Source: UBA11373 sp035291545
Lineage (GTDB): Bacteria > Actinomycetota > Acidimicrobiia > Spongiisociales > UBA11373
Direction of reading: 5' to 3'
Assembly (NCBI GenBank): GCA_035291545.1
Contig: DATDRW010000027.1
Span: 1-29,782 of the forward strand
Length of the DNA stretch: 29,782 nucleotides
Positions 14,480 to 21,231 of the stretch are shown here, piece after piece. How positions within the stretch are numbered: the stretch's first letter is position 1; each line of letters begins with the position of its first letter. Made by a program: the position numbers and the translations under genes. The notes beneath the pieces are model-generated. The model saw only the letters and a program-made list of their open reading frames with translations, made no database searches and was not told the origin of the DNA.

Positions 14480-16591
14480 ATGAGAGATGACCACTCTCCG
14501 TATGCCCGGCGACATCTCGTCACCCGGTTGTGGGTGGCGGCGGCACTCGCAGCCACGCTGCTCCCGGTACCACCGGCCGGTGCCGGCGAGACTACCTTTG
14601 CGTTTTCCGGCGGCGGATTCGGCCACTCCGTCGGCCTCAGCCAGTTCGGCGCCTACGGCATGGCCCGCGAAGGCTTCACCTGGGCCGAGATCATGAGCCA
14701 TTACTTCACCGGAGCCACCCCGGGTGAGGTCGACGCCGCCCTCGCCACCCGCCCGCTGTGGGTCAACCTGCTCGTCGAAAAGGGAGCGGTGGCGTTCACC
14801 ATCCGTGCCACCGGGTCCGCGCCGACCGTGCCGGTGGTGTTCTCCTCGACGGCGGGGACGGTCTCCGCCTCCGGGGGAGAAACCGTCACGGTCACTCGAT
14901 CGGGAAGCACCTGCACCGTGAGCGCTCCCCGTGGAGCCTTCTCCGGACCCTGTGCGATCGACGCCGCGTGGGACGGCTGGAGCGGCGACCCGTCGACCGC
15001 ACTCGTGATCGGAGGATGCTCGCTGACGAACTGGAACCTCACCACCGGGTCCCGCCAACAGCCCTGTACCTATGCCCGGGGGACCATGCACGTCCGCCCC
15101 GACAACAACACCGCCACGATGAACGTATCCCTCGAGATCGCCATGGATGACTATGTGCTCGGCATCTCCGAGATGCCGAGCTTCTGGGGCGACAACGGCG
15201 GGGCCGCGGCGCTCGAGGCCCAGGCGGTCGCCGCCCGCTCCTACGCCTACTCCCGGTCGCTGTGGCGGGGCACGCCCGAGTCACGGCCGTGGTGCTGGTG
15301 CCAGGTGTACGACACCCCGGTCGACCAGAACTACGTCGGCTGGGGTCACGGTACCCAGGCGTGGATCGACGCCGTGCGCAACACGGAGAACCAGGTGATG
15401 TTCCACCCGTCGGCGACCCGGAATGGGCAACCCGTCCCGATCGAGACGTTCTACTCCTCGAGCACCTACGGCTGGACCGAGAACTCAGAAAACTCCTTCA
15501 CGGCCGCCGTTGCCTACTTGCGCAACGTGGACGACCGCTGGAGTGGGCTCGCCAGTGTCGGAAACGGCAACTTTCGGTGGAGCCGGTCGTTTACGGCGGC
15601 ACAACTCGCGTCGCTGCTCCCCGGCATGAGCACCGTGACCGGGGCGACCATCACCCGCTGCTCGGCCTCGGGCGCCGCCCTCGAAGTGACCTTTGTGGGA
15701 TCCGGAGGGCCGCGTACGTTCCACACGCGACAGTTGCGCAGCTTGCTCGGTCTTCGCTCGCAGCAGGTCTACGCGATCAATGGTGCCACCGGATGCCCTC
15801 CGCCCGGAAACGGTGCCACACCGACGTCGACCACGACGACCACGGTCGCTGAAACCACCACGACCACGACCATCGCGGACACCACGACCACGACCATCGC
15901 AGACACCACGACCACGACCATCCCCGAATCCACCACGACCACTTCGACCACGCCGCCGACGACGACCACCACGCTCCCTGCACCGACCACGACCACCACC
16001 ACAGTCACCGTGACCACCACGACCACTCCGCCGACGACGACCACGACGACGATCCCGGTCGGCACCTCGTGCCCGGCCGTGAAACTCCCGATCGATGCGC
16101 TACTCGGCGTCGGCCGCAGCCTCCGCCCCGGAGCGCGGGGCACCGCCGTCGGCCAGTTGCAGAGCCTGCTTGCCGCGCTCGGGCACTACAACGGCCCCAT
16201 CGACGGGGTCTACGGTCAGCTCACCACCGCTGGGGTACGGTCGTTCCAGGATGCCCGGGGGCTCCTCGTCGACGGTGTCGTCGGGAGCCGCACCCGGGGT
16301 GAGCTGGCTGCGTTACACGGCGCCGCTGAACAGGGCAAGGTGCTCGCCGCCGATGGAAGACTGCTCCGCAGGGGGGCACGCGGCGACCAGGTGCGCGCCC
16401 TCCAGTACCTCCTCGACCTGCTCGGATTCGACCCGGGCCCGATCGACGGGTCCTTTGGCGGCCGCACCGACCGAGCAGTGGCCGCCTTCCAGCGGGCACA
16501 ATCGCTCCAACAGGACGGCATCGTCGGAACCCAGAGCCGAGCGGCACTCGCCGCGGCGCTGGGGCTCGGCTCACTCCTCGGCTGCGGATGA
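14480..16591 (+). CDS. Secreted SpoIID/LytB-domain protein with Thr-rich linker and two peptidoglycan-binding domains
   Basis: 703 aa. A signal peptide of about 36 residues (cleavage near AGA-GE) is followed by GGGFGHSVGLSQFGAYGMA, a segment typical of SpoIID-type proteins. The SpoIID core has ISEMP with the candidate catalytic Glu231, AVAARSYAYSR, and IETFYSSSTYG. Residues about 450-525 are nearly all Thr with Pro, Val and short IADT repeats, likely an extended, possibly glycosylated stalk across the wall. Two PG_binding_1 domains follow, at about 546-612 (GPIDGVYG) and about 626-700 (GPIDGSFG). SpoIID of Bacillus is a lytic transglycosylase on denuded glycan strands; this homologue would remodel peptidoglycan in a non-sporulating context, which is inference. 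The Glu is conserved. The start lacks well-spaced Shine-Dalgarno sequence. Confidence 0.9.
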   Translation: MRDDHSPYARRHLVTRLWVAAALAATLLPVPPAGAGETTFAFSGGGFGHSVGLSQFGAYGMAREGFTWAEIMSHYFTGATPGEVDAALATRPLWVNLLVEKGAVAFTIRATGSAPTVPVVFSSTAGTVSASGGETVTVTRSGSTCTVSAPRGAFSGPCAIDAAWDGWSGDPSTALVIGGCSLTNWNLTTGSRQQPCTYARGTMHVRPDNNTATMNVSLEIAMDDYVLGISEMPSFWGDNGGAAALEAQAVAARSYAYSRSLWRGTPESRPWCWCQVYDTPVDQNYVGWGHGTQAWIDAVRNTENQVMFHPSATRNGQPVPIETFYSSSTYGWTENSENSFTAAVAYLRNVDDRWSGLASVGNGNFRWSRSFTAAQLASLLPGMSTVTGATITRCSASGAALEVTFVGSGGPRTFHTRQLRSLLGLRSQQVYAINGATGCPPPGNGATPTSTTTTTVAETTTTTTIADTTTTTIADTTTTTIPESTTTTSTTPPTTTTTLPAPTTTTTTVTVTTTTTPPTTTTTTIPVGTSCPAVKLPIDALLGVGRSLRPGARGTAVGQLQSLLAALGHYNGPIDGVYGQLTTAGVRSFQDARGLLVDGVVGSRTRGELAALHGAAEQGKVLAADGRLLRRGARGDQVRALQYLLDLLGFDPGPIDGSFGGRTDRAVAAFQRAQSLQQDGIVGTQSRAALAAALGLGSLLGCG
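15829..16052 (+). repeat. Low-complexity ACC/ACG repeat tract encoding the Thr-rich linker
   Basis: About 220 bp of imperfect trinucleotide repeats, mostly ACC and ACG codons. Within it a 24-bp unit (GACACCACGACCACGACCAT plus four bases) occurs twice in tandem at 15878-15925 with one differing base. Length change by slippage in multiples of 3 would alter linker length while keeping the frame. Confidence 0.85.
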
Positions 16592-16703
16592 GCCGCCGGC
16601 GGCCTCGCCGCGAAGAAGCGCCCTGGCGCTGCTCAGCGTGCCGGCGTGGTGGGCGGGTTGGCCGTCAGCCCTCGTCGGGGCTCGATGATGCGGGCAATGG
16701 CAC
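16592..16703. other. Convergent intergenic region, SpoIID protein / leucyl aminopeptidase
   Basis: 112 bp between two converging genes. It contains the 12-bp palindrome GCCGCCGGCGGC and the short inverted repeat AGCGCC-CT-GGCGCT, which could fold, but neither is followed by a T tract. No gene is visible. Confidence 0.4.
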
Positions 16704-18140
16704 TTACCCCATCCGACGGGCCAGTTCCACGATCGTCCGCACCCCGAACCCCGTGCCGCCTTTGGGAACGTAGTGCTCCGCCTCCGTCGCCCGGGCCGGG
16801 CCGGCGATGTCGAGGTGCGCCCACGGGACGTCACCCACGAACTCCTTGAGGAGCAGCGCCGCGTTGATGGCACCCCCATACCGCGGCCCGGTGTTCTTCA
16901 TGTCGGCCACGTCCGAGTCGATGTTCTTGCGGTAGTCGTCGGGCAGCGGAAGCCGCCAGACCCGCTCCCCCGCCGCTTCGGCCGCGTCCGAAACCAGAGC
17001 CGTCGCCTGATCGGTTCCAAAGAGCCCGGCGATCTTGTCGCCCAGCGCAACGTGACACGCCCCGGTGAGCGTGGCGAGGTCGACGATGAGGTCCGGGCCC
17101 TGCTCGGCAGCAAGCGACAGCCCATCTGCGAGCACCAGGCGTCCCTCCGCATCCGTGTTGAGCACTTCGATCGTCTTCCCGTTGCGGATCTGCACGACGT
17201 CACCGGGCCGCAGCGCGGAACCGCCCGGCATGTTCTCGGTGAGCGGCGCGATTCCGACGACCCGCACCGGAAGGCGCAAGGCGGCGATGGTCTTCATTGC
17301 GGCGAACACTGCGGCGGCGCCCGACATATCCGTCTTCATCGTCTCCATGCTCTCCGACGGCTTGAGTGACAGACCCCCGGAGTCGAACACGATCCCCTTG
17401 CCGACGACGGCAAGGAATCCGCGCGGGTTCTCGGGTTCGTAGCGCAGCTCGACGAGGCGGGGCGGGTTCGTCGCGCCCAGCGACACGCCGCGAAGACCTC
17501 CCAGCCGCTCCGACTCGATCTGCTTCTCGTCGAGGACGCGGATGCCCAATCCGGCCTCGGCGGCGATGGCCGCGGCCCGATCTGCGAGGGTGATCGGCGC
17601 CTTACCCATGGCGGGCTCGTTGACGAGGTCCCTGGCGAGGTTGACACCATCGCCGATCACGCCGCCCGTCGTCGCCGCAGCCACCTCGTCTTCGGTGCCG
17701 TCGAGCAGGATCACGGTGGCGATCGACGACGGCTTCTTCTCCGTTTTGTGTCGTGTGAAGGTGTAGGCGCCGAGGGTGAAGCCGATTCCGACGGCTTCGG
17801 GTGCGCCCATCACGTCCGCATGCAGCGTGGTTGCCACAACCGTGCACTTCGACAGGTTGCGGGCAGCCGCACCGGCGGCGCGCCGGATCTGCTCGACGTC
17901 GGGGGCGGTCCCGATGCCGACCAAGGCCACCGTGCGGTAGGGCACTGCGTCCCCACCGGGCACGACCACGATTTGTTCGGCCTTGCCGGTGAACTCGGCA
18001 TCGTCGAGGTGCGAGGACAGCCACGGCATCCTCTCGGAGAGCGATGTGCCCACGCTGTCGAAGACCCTTCCCTCGCCGACCGGGACGACGATGGCGTCGA
18101 CCGTAATCGCGCCGACGATGCTCCCCCGAAATTCGATCAT
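16704..18140 (-). CDS. pepA: Leucyl aminopeptidase (cytosol aminopeptidase, M17)
   Basis: 478 aa. The start at 18140 is fixed by a consensus AGGAGG at 18150-18145; the longer frame would run into the upstream gene. The N-terminal domain is the usual variable M17 domain. The catalytic domain has the metal-binding GKGIVFDSGG with Lys248 and Asp253, KTDMSGAAAV, and the family signature NTDAEGR at 328-334 with catalytic Arg334. It is a two-metal, hexameric cytosolic aminopeptidase in known relatives, releasing N-terminal residues for peptide turnover. Its ATG overlaps the TGA of the adenosyltransferase (ATGA), so the two are translationally coupled. All catalytic residues appear present. Confidence 0.95.
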   Translation of the reverse strand: MIEFRGSIVGAITVDAIVVPVGEGRVFDSVGTSLSERMPWLSSHLDDAEFTGKAEQIVVVPGGDAVPYRTVALVGIGTAPDVEQIRRAAGAAARNLSKCTVVATTLHADVMGAPEAVGIGFTLGAYTFTRHKTEKKPSSIATVILLDGTEDEVAAATTGGVIGDGVNLARDLVNEPAMGKAPITLADRAAAIAAEAGLGIRVLDEKQIESERLGGLRGVSLGATNPPRLVELRYEPENPRGFLAVVGKGIVFDSGGLSLKPSESMETMKTDMSGAAAVFAAMKTIAALRLPVRVVGIAPLTENMPGGSALRPGDVVQIRNGKTIEVLNTDAEGRLVLADGLSLAAEQGPDLIVDLATLTGACHVALGDKIAGLFGTDQATALVSDAAEAAGERVWRLPLPDDYRKNIDSDVADMKNTGPRYGGAINAALLLKEFVGDVPWAHLDIAGPARATEAEHYVPKGGTGFGVRTIVELARRMG

Positions 18141-18688
18141 CCAGCCTCCTCTGGCTTGCTCGGCACCCACGCCGCTTCGGCGGAGCGCGCCAATACGTAC
18201 AGGTAATCGGCGAGCCGATTGAGATACGGCACGACGAACGAGTCCTCGAGACCGGACGAGCGCATGTGGGTGACCGCCCGGCGTTCGGCGCGCCGTGTGA
18301 TCGTGCGGGCCAGGTCGAGTGCGGCGGCGAGCGGACCACCACCCGGGACGACGAACTCGGTGGGCAACCCGCGCTCGGCTTCGACGGCGTCGATCGCCGC
18401 CTCGAGCCCGACGACCATGTCGGCCGTCGCCAGGCTGGTGCCCGCCGACAGCATGCCCCGCCGTGCCGGGGCGGTGGCCAATTCGGCGGCGACCACGAAC
18501 AGGTCGCGCTGCACCCGGAGAATCCGATCGTGCATCGTGCCGCCGGCGAGCGCCCTGGCGACGCCGAGTGCCGACACCGCCTCATCCACCGTTCCGTAGG
18601 CCTCGGGACCCGATTCGTCCTTGGCGACCCGACCTCCATGGAAGAGGCCGGTCGATCCGTCGTCGCCGCGGCGCGTGTAGATCTTCAC
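18137..18688 (-). CDS. Cob(I)alamin adenosyltransferase, PduO/MMAB type
   Basis: 183 aa from GTG 18688. It transfers adenosyl from ATP to cob(I)alamin to give adenosylcobalamin, the cofactor of the mutase encoded at 9022-10608. The N-terminal ATP-binding signature YTRRGDDGSTGL is at residues 4-15, YGTVDE at 31-36, RRAER at 132-136 and NRLADYLYVLAR at 157-168, all in the usual order of the trimeric PduO/MMAB family. The start is chosen because the signature begins at once; upstream in-frame codons are atypical and overlap the end of the membrane-protein gene. It is preceded 22 bp upstream by that membrane-protein gene and overlaps leucyl aminopeptidase by 4 bp, so a three-gene operon is likely. 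Confidence 0.93.
   Translation of the reverse strand: MKIYTRRGDDGSTGLFHGGRVAKDESGPEAYGTVDEAVSALGVARALAGGTMHDRILRVQRDLFVVAAELATAPARRGMLSAGTSLATADMVVGLEAAIDAVEAERGLPTEFVVPGGGPLAAALDLARTITRRAERRAVTHMRSSGLEDSFVVPYLNRLADYLYVLARSAEAAWVPSKPEEAG
18145..18150 (-). promoter_or_regulatory. Shine-Dalgarno site AGGAGG for leucyl aminopeptidase
   Basis: A full consensus AGGAGG lies 4 bp upstream of ATG 18140 and inside the end of the adenosyltransferase gene. It decides the aminopeptidase start and supports strong independent initiation despite the overlapping stop codon. Confidence 0.8.
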
Positions 18689-18710
18689 GGTCGGAGATTG
18701 TACGACCGGG

Positions 18711-19385
18711 TCACCCGAGTACTGCACCCGTGACGAGCACCCGCCCGAGGACGACCGCACCGATCGTCGTGAGCACCGCCAGGTAGGAGAGCCCGGTGGC
18801 CGCCATCACCGCCGGGTATCCGCGCTCTCCGAGGGAGAACCAAACGGCGGTCATGAGGGCGATGCTCGTCGCGGCGAGTGCAATCCAGCCGAGCCCGACC
18901 ACCATGTCGCCTGCCTCCCACGGCACAGCACCGTGTAGCACCGCCGCCACCGGGTCGACGAGCGCGCCCCCGAGACCGACCACACACAGCGACCGCAGCG
19001 CCGACCGCGGGAGCCTGGGGTCGACCAGATACCAGTGCCCGAGGAGCATCTCACAGGTCACGCCGCCGAGGAAGAGCGCTCCGGTCACGACGAGAACCGG
19101 ACGGCCCTCGCCGGCGCCCGCCACAACGAGAGCCGCCGCGGAAGCGGCCGCCAGCATCGGACTCGCCGATCGGGAACGGGCGGCGATGATCGCCACGACC
19201 GCAAGTCCACAGCCCAGCCAGGCGGCGAACCCCCCACCGGCCAGTGCGGCCGGCACCGCGAGCACGATGGTGACACCCAGGGTGAGCCACGTGAACCCGG
19301 GCCCGACCACGGCCCATCGGGTCACCAATGCCGACCCGGCGGCGAGCCCGGCCGCCCACGCGGAAAGCACGGCAGACGGTTCCAC
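18711..19385 (-). CDS. Polytopic membrane protein with GHWYLVDPRLP motif, unknown function
   Basis: 224 aa from GTG 19385. About six to seven hydrophobic helices cover most of the chain, with almost no large soluble domain. The most distinctive segment is MLLGHWYLVDPRLPRSALR in the middle, with charged and aromatic residues between helices, which suggests a functional site rather than a simple anchor. I recall similar LGHWYL segments in uncharacterised membrane proteins but cannot name a family. The gene leads the operon that continues with the adenosyltransferase (22-bp gap) and leucyl aminopeptidase. Its start faces the divergent Sat-CysC gene 105 bp away. A role in cobalamin or metal handling is only a guess from position. 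Confidence 0.75.
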   Translation of the reverse strand: MEPSAVLSAWAAGLAAGSALVTRWAVVGPGFTWLTLGVTIVLAVPAALAGGGFAAWLGCGLAVVAIIAARSRSASPMLAAASAAALVVAGAGEGRPVLVVTGALFLGGVTCEMLLGHWYLVDPRLPRSALRSLCVVGLGGALVDPVAAVLHGAVPWEAGDMVVGLGWIALAATSIALMTAVWFSLGERGYPAVMAATGLSYLAVLTTIGAVVLGRVLVTGAVLG

Positions 19386-19490
19386 GGCGGGCGAGTCTAC
19401 GGCCGGGGGCGATCTCCCTTGCCGGGTCTACACTCCCGGCGTCCCCCGCAGGCCCCTTCGAGGTGGCCACCCGCGTCCGGAGGAAGAACG
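19386..19490. promoter_or_regulatory. Divergent intergenic region, membrane-protein operon / Sat-CysC
   Basis: 105 bp between divergent genes, expected to hold promoters for both. GGAGGA at 19479-19484 is the ribosome site for Sat-CysC. I did not identify convincing -35/-10 pairs or a riboswitch. Confidence 0.4.
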
Positions 19491-21218
19491 ATGTCCGACA
19501 GCCTCATCGCCCCCCACGGCGGCTCCCTCGTCGATCTCGTCGTCGGCCCAGGCCGCGCCGCTGAGATCAAGGGGTCGTCGCGTGACTGGCCGTCCCAGGA
19601 CCTGACCCCGCGGCAGTCGTGCGATCTCGAGCTCCTCGCCAATGGCGGGTTCTCCCCGCTCACCGGGTTCCTCGGCCGCGACGACTACGAGCGAGTGGTG
19701 TCCGAGATGCGGCTCGCCGACGGAACCGTGTGGCCGATCCCCGTGACCCTCGACGTCTCGGAGGAGCAGGCGTCGAACCTCGAGCCCGGATCCATCCTGG
19801 CGCTACGCGACGACGAGGGCGTCATGGTGGCCGTGGTCCACGTCGCCGACTTGTGGGAGCCGGACCGCGAGCAAGAGGCCCGGCTCGTCTTCGGCACCAC
19901 CAACCGGGAGCATCCGGGTGTGGCGGAGCTCCTCGAACGCTGCGGTCCTTGGTACGTCGGCGGGAGGGTCGAAGCACTCGCCCTTCCCCACCATTACGAC
20001 TTCACCACCCTTCGGATGACCCCAGCCGAGCTTCGCGACCGCTTCCGGCGCCGCGGATGGCGCCGGATCGTCGCCTTTCAAACGCGCAATCCCATGCACC
20101 GGGCACATCTCGAACTGACGGTACGCGCCGCGCGCGAGGTGGAGGCCAACCTGCTGATCCACCCCGTGGTGGGGATGACCAAGCCGGGAGACGTCGACCA
20201 CTACACGCGGGTGCGCGCCTACCAGGCGATCATGCCCCGGTATTCGAGCAATACCGCCGAACTTGCGCTGCTCCCGCTGGCGATGCGCATGGCCGGTCCC
20301 CGAGAGGCGGTGTGGCACGCCATCATCCGCAAGAACCACGGCTGCACCCATCTCATCGTGGGCCGCGACCACGCCGGTCCCGGGTCGGACTCGACCGGCA
20401 CCCCTTTCTACGCCCCGTATGCGGCACAGGAGCTGCTCGCCGCCCACGAGGAGGAACTCGGCGTGGTGATGGTCGATTTCAAGAACATGGTCTATCTGCC
20501 GGATCAGGACGGCTACGCGCCGGACGACGAGGTGCCGCCCGGGACACGAACGCTGTCGATTTCGGGCACCGAGCTACGCGACCGCCTCCAGGACGGACGC
20601 GAGATCCCCGAGTGGTTCACGTTCCCGCAGGTCGCGAGCGAGCTGCGCAAGACCCACCCCCCGCGCAGCCAGCAGGGGTTCACCGTGTTCATGACCGGTC
20701 TGTCCGGATCGGGAAAGTCGACGATCGCCAATGTGCTCCGGGTCAAGCTGCTGGAGATGGGCGGCCGCCCGGTGACACTGCTCGACGGCGATGTCGTGCG
20801 CAAGAACCTCTCTTCGGAACTCGGCTTCTCCAAAGAGCACCGCGACCTGAACATCCTGCGCATCGGTTATGTCGCCTCCGAGATCACGAAGAACGGCGGC
20901 ATCACCATCTGTGCCCCGATCGCTCCCTACGCCGCGGTGCGCAAGCAGGTCCGCGACATGATCGAACCCCTCGGGGGGTTCACCCTGGTCCACGTCGCCA
21001 CACCCCTCGAGGTGTGCGAGCAGCGTGACCGCAAGGGCCTCTACGCCAAGGCGCGGGCCGGAACCGTGAAGGAGTTCACGGGGATCTCCGACCCGTACGA
21101 GGAGCCGCTCGACGCCGAGTTGGTGATCGACACCACCGACATCACCCCGGAACAGGCGGCCCAACGCATCATTCTCCATCTCGAGTCGGAGGGTTTCATC
21201 GACGCCGCCACCGACTGA
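19491..21218 (+). CDS. Bifunctional sulfate adenylyltransferase / APS kinase (Sat-CysC fusion)
   Basis: 575 aa. ATG 19491 is set by GGAGGA 6 bp upstream. Residues 1 to about 165 form the PUA-like N-terminal domain. The ATP sulfurylase catalytic domain has QTRNPMHRAH from Gln197 (the QxRN and HxxH nucleotide-binding motifs) and GRDHAGPG from Gly291. The C-terminal APS kinase has the P-loop GLSGSGKST at 403-411, LDGDVVRKNL and a conserved GLYAKARAG. Together they convert sulfate and ATP to APS and then PAPS. The fused order resembles the Aquifex type; many actinobacteria instead use CysD/CysN. No PAPS reductase or sulfite reductase is in the window, so PAPS could feed assimilation or sulfation. 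The gene converges on transketolase with only 13 bp between stops. Confidence 0.94.
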   Translation: MSDSLIAPHGGSLVDLVVGPGRAAEIKGSSRDWPSQDLTPRQSCDLELLANGGFSPLTGFLGRDDYERVVSEMRLADGTVWPIPVTLDVSEEQASNLEPGSILALRDDEGVMVAVVHVADLWEPDREQEARLVFGTTNREHPGVAELLERCGPWYVGGRVEALALPHHYDFTTLRMTPAELRDRFRRRGWRRIVAFQTRNPMHRAHLELTVRAAREVEANLLIHPVVGMTKPGDVDHYTRVRAYQAIMPRYSSNTAELALLPLAMRMAGPREAVWHAIIRKNHGCTHLIVGRDHAGPGSDSTGTPFYAPYAAQELLAAHEEELGVVMVDFKNMVYLPDQDGYAPDDEVPPGTRTLSISGTELRDRLQDGREIPEWFTFPQVASELRKTHPPRSQQGFTVFMTGLSGSGKSTIANVLRVKLLEMGGRPVTLLDGDVVRKNLSSELGFSKEHRDLNILRIGYVASEITKNGGITICAPIAPYAAVRKQVRDMIEPLGGFTLVHVATPLEVCEQRDRKGLYAKARAGTVKEFTGISDPYEEPLDAELVIDTTDITPEQAAQRIILHLESEGFIDAATD

Positions 21219-21231
21219 GCGGCGGACGAAC

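Noticed and set aside
15829..16052. Regular short repeats that could suggest a CRISPR array or minisatellite
   Set aside because: The repeats are in frame inside a secreted protein and encode Thr-rich linker. There are no unique spacers of constant length and no cas genes.
16617..16640. Short inverted repeats after the SpoIID gene considered as an intrinsic terminator
   Set aside because: Stems are short (6 bp), GC-driven and not followed by a T tract on either strand.
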